Source: Aplysia californica
Taxonomy: Eukaryota; Mollusca; Gastropoda; Aplysiida; Aplysiidae
NCBI RefSeq assembly: GCF_000002075.1
Contig: NW_004797759.1
Coordinates: forward strand, 205,708-269,707
DNA: 64,000 bases
Direction of reading: 5' to 3'
The notes under the pieces were generated by a model. It saw nothing but the letters and a program-made list of their open reading frames with translations. It ran no database searches and was not told where the DNA came from. Shown here piece after piece: positions 45,301 to 58,900 of this stretch. Each line of letters starts with the position of its first letter. The first letter of the stretch is position 1. A program made the translations under genes and the position numbers.

Positions 45301-48300
45301 ATGGATGTACACTGTACGCCGAGCAGCTGTGAAGCGGTTAAGATTCTAGTTTCAGTCAACAAATACTGATAACTTTCAATAAATCTGACGACTCACAGTA
45401 CCGAGTTCTTTCTGGCTTGCATTGGCCTAACTTAATGTCTACATTGAGAGAACTGTGCCTACTACTGAAGTTAATTTACAAGAGTTGGTCTCACTGGTTG
45501 TAGCAGGAGCCACAAGTCATCTTAACCCTAATTTCATCTATTTCGCAGAAGAAATAGTCATATTTAAAGATGAACCGGTCATTGCCAGACATTGGCGAAC
45601 GAACAATTACCATAATTTGGCAAACTAACATTAATGATGTCTTGAAAAGACAGCAGTCAAGTCAAAGACATACACAGGATCACGAGGGGCTACAACAATA
45701 AGAACACACACACACAAAATGGCTCGACCCCACGAGGTGGAATTCAAATTCATGACACCTATTCACAATGATATGGTTCATCCAATCCAGAAATCAATCA
45801 AAAACAACAAAGAAAAAAAAAATTCCAAAAGGAATTCTGCTAACCTATATATATATATATAGGTTAGCAGAATTTATAAAAAATCAGTAAAATTTCTAAT
45901 GTTTCAAACTACAGAGATTATACATTTGCACAAAACAGGTTTCCAGGATGGCCACTTGTACACGGTGAACAAGAAACTTGCTTCCCTGTTACATTTTTTA
46001 GAAGTATCATAAAAAATTGGTTTAAAAAAAAAAAAGGATAAAAAATAAAATAAAAAAGATGTTAGTAGAAAGCATTAGAATCTGTCCAACAAGAGAGGAC
46101 CTCAATGACCATTGACAGAAAATGAAAGTAAAAAATCACGATCATTTATAGTGCATACCTTCCTGGGGAGACTGAAAACTTCCTCTAAGACTTCTTCAGG
46201 GAGGGTATCCTTGATGATCGAAGGAGGCGACAGCAAGAGGCTGGTATCTCCCACCAGGGATTTGCTCTACAGGAGAAAAACAAAAACATAAAACAGCTTG
46301 AATTCAAACAGCGCCTTAAAAACACAAACAAAACTTTTTAGAACAAAGTTCAGATCCATGAGACCACAAAAATCAGACACAGTCTAGTTTCAATAGAAGT
46401 TTTACTGCACTTGAACAAACAGGTATCCAGTTTCTTGAAATAAAAAGTTATAGTGAGAGTTTTAGCTTTAGTAAGTGTTTTACGGCACTTGCAACACAAT
46501 AAGGTCATATATTAGCAATGACAATGAAAAATTAAATTTTCATCCAAATTGCTTAAAAATGGACTTAAATGAAAATAGAGTAAATTCTAAGAACAATGGT
46601 TTTTAAAAATTAAAAATCCATTGATAAATAAAAAAGTTATTGGGACTTTTGTTTGCAAAATGTTGGAGGACCTTCATATAGGAAAAAATCGCCAAAATGT
46701 GGGACATGTTTTGATGTATTTTGAGGAAAAACTGTTCATAAGTCAGTAATGAATTGGAGCATATGAAGGAAACTTGGCATCTCCATCTGATTTTTAGTGC
46801 CGAATCTAGTTCTGCTATCACTTTTTCGATGTCTTCATTACTTTGGATCTTAAAGACTGATATTTGCGTGAAATTTGTTGAATTGCGTGACATCGTTTTT
46901 ACCGCGACGCGATCACCCCTTCTAAAACTCAGTAAAGCGCTATCGGGAAAACCCGCGATGTAGTCATCGGTGACCCATTTGGTTATAGGCAGCCAATCAC
47001 ATGCTGCCTAGCGATCACGCGCCTCTTGCGTGCCGGCACCTCGCGTTTGGAATGCGCTATGAAGTTTCTAGATCTAGGGTTTTATCAATGGATGGGTGGT
47101 AATTTTAAGTTGGTACGGAAAATCTACTAAACGCAGAGATCTGAAATTTTACAGCAATAAAGAAGACATGTGGGGCGCTTGTGTGGTCGGCCATCAACCC
47201 GCAGCTCCGCTTAGTTTTCGAACCGCAGAGGAAATTCGCACAAACACGGCAATATCTCCGGTTCTAGTAATCGTTCGGGATTGTACGCTGGGATGTCGTT
47301 AGTTTAACCTTTCCTCTGGTTGGATGCCGAGTTTCATTTATTTTCGTCCAGGAGTTTTCCCGTAACTAAACTTAGAAGAGAGTCACTTCTGATTCCGAGC
47401 GGCCCAAAAAATACCCCTCGCGCGGAGGCCGATTTCCGGCACAAGGCGCAGCGGGCGATTGGCATTGCTACATATATAGTGAGAGTTTTATGGCACTTAT
47501 AACATACAAATCGGTCATTTAAGGGTCAAACATAAGAGACATTCCTGGAAAGTAACATACCCAGAAAAAGGAAGGCAGGCATAAGGACAATAGATGTTTA
47601 ATAAGGAATAAGGAGCAAACCACACAAAGCACCCAACAACCGTACCGGGGTCTCTGGAGAGTGAAAAATGGAGTCTGAAGTTGAATCTTGATCTTGTGAC
47701 AGCTTCTCTTCCAGCGACTGCCGCACCCGTCTGTTGTGTTGGATATGCTGTGAGGAGACACATAGAAAACAGATATTTATAAAGAGATCAAAATTAATAA
47801 CAGCAGGAAAATGAAACAATTTAATTGATTCCACAGGGAAAAATGAGTCTTTAGTAAAACATTAGAAAAGTAACACATAATATTTTGTTCATTATCATCT
47901 GGCTTGCTGACGTACAGCATCTTATTTTTGCGGTAGTTTTTATGAGGGCACACCCAAGTTACCACTGATCTAAAAGCCGCAGCACTTGATTTGAATAGAT
48001 TTGATATCTCTGCCACTTACAAAAAAAAATCAATCATGATATATCACTGTGCAATTACAAACTTATATAAGGACTAAATGCTAAAACCAGTGATTAAAAA
48101 AAAAGAACATTTTGAAACTTTGTTGTCGCCATGGGAGCATTAACCTTTCACATCAAAACAAAAAAAGGAAAAAAAAATATCCCCAGAATACAAGTGACAC
48201 TTGGCAAAAGATGTTTTAAAAAATTTTAGTAAGAATTTTATGGCAATTCAACACAGATGGGTCATATAAGTGCTGAGGAGTAGAGGTGGTACATACAAAG

Positions 48301-51300
48301 AAAAGAAGGAGGAGAGATGAAGCTAGATGTTTGATAGGTATGACGGAGGAAGGAGGAAACCACACCAGGGTGCCCACCGATCACTCACAAGAAATGTCCA
48401 TATCTTCACACAACAAAATGAAAAATAGGACCTCTTCCTTGTAGAAAATCTATGTTTAGCACAAATTTTTTAAACAAAAACTGACAGTGCCATCACTTCA
48501 AATAGTATACATCTTTTAGGTGGACAAAGGCATCCTACAGCATGAAAACACAATTAGTACCCTATTACTGCACATGTCACAATCAAACTTGACAATAAAT
48601 TAGAATGAGCATGTTTCAAGACCGACCATAAAAAAAAAATTAGCATGTTTCAAGAACGACCATAAAAAAAACCCCTTTCAATCCACACGAGTTCTCAGCA
48701 GTGATCAATATTGTATTTTAAACATCTGAAAGATGGAACATTCAAACTTTGTTCACAAACATGTAACAACAACAAAAATGTAAAAGATGAACAATGTTGA
48801 TATTCGACTTTAATAATGCCACAAAAGGCAGTACAAGGAGATTTCTGTACAAAAAGCAAGGTCTTTTTAGTAGTTTTTACAGTGCTCGCAACTGCATAAG
48901 GTCATATGAGCGCCAAGGGATGGATGTCAACAGAGAAGTCCATCAGGGAATCAGGCCTACTCTGCTCACCTCTCTAGCTCCAACAGCACCACGTCTGCTT
49001 CAACTATCAAGGCACCCCGGAAATAGCGGGTCACAAGAGAATGCCAAACATACAAAAGAAGTAGAGGAAAAATAATTTTAGTAAGGATTAGGAAAGAAAA
49101 AACAGCAGGTCCTCGTATGCAGTTCAGACATCGATTATGAGCATGACATTGATGAATCGCCCTATTTACAATTTTACTGTTTAAAAGAACATGTCAATGT
49201 CTCCCCTTTGAGAATGGCCTAAAGACACTTCAATCAGTAGCACCGTCCAGGGGGTTTTGAAAAGCAAAGTCTTTCTTTCATGTTCAACTCAACAATGATT
49301 CTATATTAAAAATTAATTTCAGAATAATCTCTTATTCTTGTTTCCCAGTGAATATAAAAGCATAGCACCTGGGGTTGTTTTTTTCATGTGCTTTTTTTGT
49401 GTTTGGCCATTTCATTTTTCATGAACATTCTGAATTCGAGATTTGAACCATTCAGCATTTGTGTTCCAATGCAGTAGTGCCCCTTTTAATATTTCCCAAC
49501 TTTCTTCAAAAATTGTGAAGATCTCTAAAAAAAACCCCCAGGTATATTATTAATTTTCTAGAGGATGCTGAAGAGCACTTAACTGTCCCTTTACAAGCAT
49601 GTCATAAATCTGATCTGAGTCTTCGCACAGCATCTTTCAAAACAAAAGTCCACAAAAATGATGGGACAGAACACAAGAGAAAGATTAATAAAAAATTCGA
49701 ACCCAACTGCCAGCTGCTACCTCCTTGTTGGGTTTTCTCTTGGACAAGCGAGCCTGAGAGGCTGGGGTGACCCCTGAGGACATATCCGCTTCATAGCCTG
49801 TGTCGCAGTCTTTCAACATTTCTCCCAGATCGTCAAGTTCACCAGGGCTCTGAAAGGAAGCAACGCTAATGTTTAAAAAAAAATAAAACAAAAAACTCAA
49901 GAGATTTTTTTTCTTCAAGTGCCAGATCTGAAACAGACATTGGCGACCATTGTTCGCCACACATTTCTTTGCTCAGATGCTCTAAAATAAATTCTGCTGT
50001 ATTCCTGTCATTTCCCATCACTTATCTTTTTAATTTCTCTATGCATCTCAGAAAGTCATTCTTGGCAATACTACCTATGCCTTTTTTGCCATTAGTAAAT
50101 CTCTCCCCCCACGAAAGAGAACAAAGAATACCACAAAATCCCAGGGTAAGAGGAGAGCTTACTGACCTTAAAAAATTGGGCTTTTAAATTTTAGAGATCA
50201 GGTAAATCACCTACAACCCAAAGAAAACGGAATTCAAGGGGGGGGAAAAAATGCATGCAAATCTAATGAAGCTTCTTCAAAATGCAAAATAAAATCAGAG
50301 AGCTCTGATTTTATCTGGGTACACTTGGCAGGTGTGCTAGAGCACTGACCACCCATCCAAAACCAATAAAGGAGCAAAATAAAACGGAGAGAATGTACAA
50401 GTGAATAAAGTGGTCAAAGTCAACGTTCACAACATACCCAGCTTTTCGACTTGGCCAAGCGTTCAACTTCGGCCATAGCATTCTTAAATGGAGTTGGAGT
50501 CCGAGGTGAAGATTCTAGAACATGTTGATTAGGATGGGGAGTCAAAACCCTCACATTCCTGCAGAAATTTTTTAAAATAAAAAATTAAACACAACAGGAT
50601 CAGAAAACGAGGATAACTCTATACATCGCTACAAAAAAGGGTATACAGTTCAAGCATTGCAATATGTTTAAGGACAGTCCAGAGGAATAATAGACATGCA
50701 TTTGCTACTTTGAACAAAGATAGTACATAACAAGATGGGCCACTTCTCTCTTTGAGCCAATTAAAAAAGTGTCCTCAAAATTTGGTGGCGCCCTCTTCAC
50801 AAAAGCGCACTTTTGCGAACAGAGTTACCCTACTTGAGTTTTAAAAAATCAAAGTGAAACTAGCAAGTTTTGGGATAAATTACGGAAGAACACTTTTTTA
50901 AAATGGTTACGCTGACAAAAAAACTCTTCCGGAGAAAAGGGTGATGGTTTTCTTCGTTTAATTTGACTTTAGAATGAAAGGCGAGAGGTCATTAAAATAA
51001 AAAAAAACTAAAACTCCGCACTGAACGTACCCGAACTGCTGATGAACAGCAGTCGATCTGCGCACGCAAGGAGGTGTTATTCCTATTCTTCTTCTGGAAA
51101 AACGAAAGAGAGCTTCAAAACAGACTGCAGCGCCATCTGAAGCAAAGAGCATACTTCCTGCGGACACTTTTTTGGCTGAGTGGCCCATCTTGTTATTCAC
51201 TATCTTTGCCTTGAATAATACAAATTATAAAGCACACAAAACCTCCTATTGAGCGGGGCTAAGCGCTCTACAAATACTATTTGTTATAAATATTGCATTA

Positions 51301-54300
51301 GCGAGGCTTGAACCCTTTTCTAAACGTAGACTTTTCTTCAGCGAAACACTGAACCAATGCACTGCAAATGCCTATTTTTAAAGTTTTAGTAGAGGTTTTA
51401 TGGCGCTTGCAACATATGAGCGCCAGAAGATTAGGTGTTACAAGGGAGTAACAAACACAAAAAAGAAGGAGGGGAGCTAAAGACGATAGATGTTTGATAG
51501 GAAAGAAGAAGCAAACCACACCAGAGCACCCGCCAACAACCCGCTAACGCCAATTTTTAAAAAAAGTCTTTACATACCCATGAACCGCACCAGAGGGTGC
51601 TTGATTAGACACAGGTGTAGAGGTCAGCTTCCCACTTGATGTGCTTGGTCCATTCAGAAACTGGAGACAACAAATAGCATTTTTTTCTGTTTTAGTAAAG
51701 AGTTTTATATCACTCTCGACACAAATAAGGCATATAAGTGCTGAAGATTAGATTGAGAGTAACACTAACAAAAGGTGGACAATGGATGTTGGATAGAACA
51801 GAAGAAGCAAACCACACCAGAACATCAGCCAACTACCCAACTGCCAACAAAGAGCATCCAAGCTGTAGATCGTTGTGAGTTTGTATGTGCGTATGTGCAT
51901 ATGTACGTATGTGTGTGTGTGGTGCGTGCGTGAGTGAATATGTGTTTGCATGAGTATGTAACACTATGTACCTTGAAAATTGATCTGTAAATCCATTATA
52001 TGTATCATGTTAAGCGCATAGAGCATTGCATAAGTGGATATGCGCTATATAAATGCAATCCATTATTATTATTATTATGTCGCACATTTTGTATTCCCCT
52101 GCTGAACCCCATCACACTACAGCTCAGTAAATGAAATGTAATTGTAAATATTTTACGCTCTCCAGAGACACAATGCAAATCATTTAGGAGCAGGTTGCTT
52201 TGACCCTGCTTGTCAGAGCCAAATGTAGCTGAGAGAAATACATCCATCATCCCAGCAGACGACAGAGATACTTGATATTTAAAAAAAAAAAAAAAAAAAA
52301 AACAACGTGCCCACACAGGAATAAAACTTTTGACATCTGCATGTGGTGGCAAAAAGCCCAACTATTACACTTGATGCTGGTTCAGCAAAAGTAATGAGGT
52401 CAGAAGTAGTGCCGCCGAGAGTCACCTGTTCGAGTCATTTCACAGTCCAAGATATGTCTACTGTCATCTGAAACTTTACCAACTAAAAGACATGTGGGGG
52501 GGAAATTCAAAATAAGGCAGCCACATTAAGACAAAGAGTCTACATAATAAGAGGGCCCACTCCTCTCTTTGAGCCAAATAAAAAAGTGTCCTCAAAATTC
52601 GGGGGCGCCCTCTTCGCAAATGCGCACCCTTTGCGAACAGTTACCCTACTTGAGTTTTAAAAAATCGAAGTGAAACTAGCAAGTTTTTAAATAAATTTCG
52701 GAAGAAGGCTTTTTTTTTTTATGGTTACGCTAACAAAAAACCTCTTCCGGAGGAAAGGTGATTGTTTTCTTTGTTTAATTTGACTTTAGAATGAAAGGCG
52801 AGAGGTCATTAAAATAAAAAAAACCTAAAACTCTGCACTAAACGAACCCGAACTGCTGATGAACAGCTGTCGATCTGCGCACGCAAAGAGGTGCTATTCC
52901 TATTCTTCTTCTGGAAAAAAGAAAGAGAGCTTCAAAACAGACTGCAGCGCCATCTGAAGCAAAGAACGGACTTCTGGCGGACACTTTTTTGGCTGAGTGG
53001 ACCATCTTGTTATGTACTATCTTTGATCAAGATGAGGATCAACTGTCTAGTTACAAGCCAGCAAAACAGCACAGTTGAATCAGACTGGGAGCGGCTTTCC
53101 GGAGGAGCAAGGAGTTAAAAAAAGACAACCACTTTTCTTCTCCACAATGGGTGGCTGTATCGGACAACTTGTGACTTTACTCCTAAACCTAGAAAATAGA
53201 ATAAATCATTTCAGCATCTAAATTTTTTTAAAAATAAAAAATTACATCACACATTATACTGCGCCTCACCTGAGATGGAGAAAATGGAAGGTGCTTGATA
53301 GGCGTGCGTGTTGGAGTGGTGGGTAGGGTTTGCACGCTATACTGTACAGGCTCGTTGACTGTGTTCACAATGCCCTCCGTCTCTGATGGCTCATCCTCCA
53401 GCTCATGTAGAACATTCTCCAGTTCTTCGGCAAGAGTTTTTCCATGACGCTGCAGAGGTAGGTACAATATGAACAAATCAGCAAGCGTATCCTGGATTCA
53501 TCAAAACTGGGCCAAATGAAAAGCGAAAAAATTCCCAACAAATTACCAAAAAGTCAGTTGTCTGAGAAATTTACTTTTAGCTAGCTAGAGTTTTTAATGT
53601 TTGATACGAAAGGTGGAACAAATGACACCAGGGCACCTGCCAACCACGATCTGTTGGAGAATGCAACCATACAATATATGATTTGAGAGGATGGACAGAT
53701 AAATCAGCCAGCCTAGTAAACTTGAAAACAAAATATTGTCGGGAAAACAGGTGTACGATATGTTCTTCAAGATCCCCCCCCCTCCCCCCTATCCTTTTTG
53801 TCTTAATACAGACCATAGATTAGAAAAACATAATGCAGCATTCCCATCTCAAGAACATACCCTTTTATACTTTCCACGTCGCAGGATTGGTGGTGGTGTA
53901 GTGAATCCCACTTGAGAAGGGGGCGAGTTTTGGACAGGAGGACTTGGCTTCTTCTCAGGAGCAGCATCTGGACCACAAAAGTTTTGTTTTATCTAGTCTG
54001 GTTTAGTAAGAGTTTTACAGCACTTTTGCAACACAACAATGTCATACAAGTGTCGAAGAATAGAGGTGTTACAAGAAAGTAACACACATGAAAAAAGAAA
54101 TTGGAGTAAACATTTTACATCACTTGCAACACAATAACGTCATGTAAGTGTTGAAGATTAGAGGTATAACAAGAGAGTAACAAACAAAAAAAGAGGAGGA
54201 CAGATAAGGATGATAGATGTTTGATAGGAAAGAAGCAAACCATCCAGGGTGACTGCCAGACCGGCTTCTCAACTTTCCAGGTACATGTGATATAACAATG

Positions 54301-55687
54301 ACAACATGTGCTCCATTTAAATATGTGTGTGTGTGTGTGTTTATATATATATTTATATATAAATATAAACTACAAGCTGGGCCCCCTTTTGATGAAAGGA
54401 ATGATCGGTGCATTAACATCAACTGAAAGTCATTGGCCTACTATATTTACACTCTACTGGAATGGAGCAATAAATCTTGAGAGAAAAGTGACACATGTAC
54501 GTGTTTCCAAGTTGCCAAATATATAATAGACAAAGGAGTCAAGAAAATGCGATGATGGGCATCAAACGAAATGATTAATGTAGAATTTAGCACTATACTA
54601 AGTAAAAAAAATAGAAACATGAGGCTAGATCTATACGGGTTGCACACTTAAAATGGTGCTCAGTATTGCGCGATGGTATCGAACGAAAATACGACTTGAA
54701 ATAAACAAACCTGACGGATTTTCTAAAATTACAGAGACAGAAGCGTCGGCCAACAAAGGCGATCATGATCTGGAGAATATTTTAAAGAATCTTTGGGCAA
54801 AAACCGCATGTCGATCGATGCAGCCATTAAAAAGCCTTTTGATTAGCAAAATTCGGCCACCACAAATAGATCATAGATATTATATAAATGAATCCAGCTT
54901 TGAGCCTGTGAAAGGACCTAGAGCCAGAATATCAACTGTCAAGAAGGAGTCTTGGTGTCATGATTCATACTATACACGCGAAAGACAAAAATTATTGCTC
55001 AAACTCAAAGTAGAGTAAAAACTTGAACGGAAGACTTAGTCAGTGTGAGAGTTGTAAGAACTGAGAATGGGGCAAGATGCAGTGACACTGAAAATCTGCC
55101 AATCTTGAACAGAAAGCTAAAATATAGTTATAATTCACTATCACCCATCCAATGAAACGTGAACACTTTAGTTCAATAACACGGCTTATAAGGTATGATG
55201 GATCTCGATTCCACACCTGGCCTGTACCAAAGCTCGCTTTGCAGAGAGCTCTAATAAAAATTCTAAAATTTGCTTCAACATCGGAGCAACCACCAATAAT
55301 CCAATTGTAGTCAACGCCCATTTGTCCAAATTAAGAAAACCGATTAGAAGAAAAAAACAAAACACACTGGAGCAGCCAGCAACCACCCATGTGATCACTG
55401 AGATTGTACATCCTGACAGTGCGTTATGTCATACCTCCAGCGCTATTCGGGATATGTGTGAATTTGAAAGGGGGAGAAAAGCCAGGGTGGACGTCGATGC
55501 CTGTCATCAAATCCAGGGAGGACATACCTCCAAACTGAGAGTTTTCCATCATGGCATCAGCTACATCTGCAAACGATCTGTGGAACACACAGAATAAGAG
55601 ACACCATTTAGTTTTAATTTCAGTAAAAGTTTTACACAGCACTTGTGACACAAATAGGTCATAAAAGTGCTGGAGATTACATGTTAC

Positions 55688-55781
<94 letters not shown>

Positions 55782-55844
55782 GAGAGGGGGGGGTGTGTGT
55801 GTGTGTGAGAGAGAGAGAGAGAAGAGAGAAAGAGAGAGAGAAAA

Positions 55845-55929
<85 letters not shown>

Positions 55930-58900
55930 CAGCAAAAAGTACGGAGGAACACTGGTGTGAAGATGACAAAAGAAAAATGGCCTATGACGAAGAAAATAAA
56001 TAAACAAATAACATATACGTCCAAAATCTGGCAATTTGAATGGCACGGTTTAATCAGTTGGCTCACATTTAGAACATAAATCAAATGTGTCACCATGCAG
56101 TGGAATCAGGCGCCTGTCAATTTTTGGGCAAATGAAGTTATTGGTGTCCACTTAGAGGTTCTTCATTTGCCTTGCTTTCGATGAAAAAATATTCATTTAT
56201 CCTGAACAGAAGTTGAGATATTTGCAAATGAAAGAGGTGGGGCCGCCTGGTTTCAGAAGTAAACGCAGCAAGAAAATGGGCGCCAAAGTATGGGGACTGC
56301 CATAGCTTAAGAGTCCTCGGAAACTGCAAATTTACATTTTTTATGCCTTTAATCAACGTTTTTTAAATAAAATCCACACATAAAGTGTTTTTGAATGGAT
56401 ATACAAGGTGATGAGCCAAACAAAAAAATTCGTGAAAAAAAATCCAAACTGGCCAAAAAAATGCAGATTTCTCGGATTTCATTATTTTGACGAGCGCCTG
56501 ATTTCACCACGATGCCTCACAAATGGTCTTGCTCTCTATCTTGAGAAATCGGAAAGCAGCTTTAACAACAGAACATACTTGATGGGACTTGAAAATTCTT
56601 CTTTGAGTTCCGTCTTAGGCTGAATCACGGAATCACGTTCCGGGGAGGATGAAATGGTTCCTGTAAAGCACGTCAAAGGAAAGAGGTGAAAGCTTGTTAG
56701 ACGGATTTGAATGTTAACTGCCATAGAGATGGTGTTCAGTAGTGGTCTATGACCAGTTTACAGAATAACTGACACCATTTGGACAGGAACCAGATTACGA
56801 CAAATATAATTATAGTGAAAAAGAAGACACGGCTAGATAAAACAAGAAACCAGTGTATTTGATTTACAGAGATGACAGTAAATCCGAGTTGAGTATCAAA
56901 AGAGAAAAAAGCATATGAGCTAAATAAAATGCATGAACAGAATGATGAAAAATAATCCATTGAAAGTACCCATCAAGGGTCAGTTGATAAAGCGGCAAAT
57001 TTATAGAGACAACGCCACAAAGGATTATGACAGTGTTATGTCCATTTATTTTATTTCCTAGGAGAGAGGCTCGAAGAGATTTTTAAAATAAAAACGGGCA
57101 AGTTTGGGGTCAAAACCCCTGGAAAAACCCTACCAGGAAGAAAACACCAAAAACAAAAAACAAATCAGTCCGACAAATGAGCAGATGACGACACGAGCCA
57201 AACACAATGTGTTTCTAAACAGAAAAATAATCACGAAAATTAATGAGTAATGTTTCCCCAACATTCAACCAATTATGGGAACAAAACTCGTGCATTCCAA
57301 GGGAATTGCACAGGAAAATTGAGAACACCATCATACCTGGCTTCGTGCCCTGTTTCTTAGCATGCTGGGAAAGTAAACACTTGTGTAAATGGAGTATCTA
57401 AATTACAAAGGAAATTCTAAAACCTGTTGGGAATATCGTTTAAATTTGTATTACCCATACAACAAGGCACACACAAAAACCATTGGCTTTAATTTGTGGG
57501 CTGGCTACACTTCATGGATGACAAAAGAAAGTTTGACACTTAAAAATCTGACCATATGTTATAGTCTTACTCCCTTTGGGCCCAAGGAAAGTCTTACAAT
57601 TGGATGTGGCATAAAAAACAAATCTATATGCTGAACAAATAATTCTAGTAAGAAAATATCCTAATAAACAGTCTACAAATACATTTCTAAGACCATACTT
57701 GCCGCACAAAATGAAATCCTAAATATGTAAATGTGGTGAGTTCAAAATACGACAAGAACAACAGGTTAAAACAGTCAATGAAAGGTTTTTCAAAGCAATT
57801 ACAATGAATGTAGAGAAAAAAAATTGTATGGATGTGCTGAATAAAACGGTCTCAAAACTAAAAATGTATCTTGCAGCTTCAAAAGCTCATTCGGAATCCC
57901 CAAGGCAACCTTGACCTTTACCCTCACAAATGCTCCTCACCAGGTTCTGAAAGAGTTGCACAGGCTGAACACTGAAGGAGTTCAATGAGCCGGTGGGGAC
58001 AATGGGCTGGCTGTACAGGGATGGGCCGTTGTTGAAGTAGCGATGATCCGTGTTCTCTTCTACTTCGAACTTCCTTTTCATTGTAGAGTTCCAGTGGTTT
58101 TTAATCGCATTGTCTGTTCTGTGAGATGGCAAATAGAAGAAATGAATTAAACTAAGGCAATAAGAAAACCATTGCACTAGTTTTTCAGGTATGCATTCCT
58201 AAGACTTCTAAAAGGCATTGTTCAGGGAGGACGAAGGAGAGGCAAACAGAAGAAGAGATGGGAGGATAACATCCAAGACTGGACAGCCATGGAGCTGCGG
58301 GACACACTGAGGAAAGCAGAGAGCTGAGACTGTCAGAGGCGACCCAAAGGATGGCAAATCTGTGAGGACAGAAGAATAATAAGCAAACCCAGAATTTTAA
58401 AAGAACAGCATCTTTTAGTATTAGTATGGTAGTGTTTTATGGCACTTACAAAACCTGAGCAGGTCATTTATGTGCTGAAGATAAGAGGTGTTACTAGAGA
58501 GCAACAAATAAAGAAAAGGAGAGATAAGGACACTAGACGTTTGATAGGACATTAGACGTTTGATAGGAAGAAGGAGCAAACCACACAAGACTACCCACAA
58601 TAGTAGCGTCAAAAAAGCAAACTCTTCAGTATGAATACAAACGCTAACTTCAATAACTGTGATTGTCTTTGGAGAGTACTCATGCTGACCCTTGGCAAAA
58701 ATGAACACCGGAAGGCATAAACTACCAGACGACTAAGTGTACGCAGTAACCTAGCTTTTGCTGAATGGAACCAAGAAAACAGTAAGCTTAAATAAAAAAT
58801 TGTACTTAGTATTCATGTATCCTAACATTGTAACAGCTCAAGGCATACACACGCTGTTGATCATGTTTGCCTTCTATTTTAAAGTAGTAGCAATTGCAAT

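Noticed and set aside
54653-55018. 121-codon plus-strand frame in a Myb intron
   Set aside because: Antisense to the gene, no recognisable domain and no splice or promoter support.
55424-56079. Long Ser-Leu, Arg-Glu or similar reading frames on both strands
   Set aside because: They are translations of the (GA)n microsatellite; only the short in-frame part at 55577-55435 is a real Myb exon.
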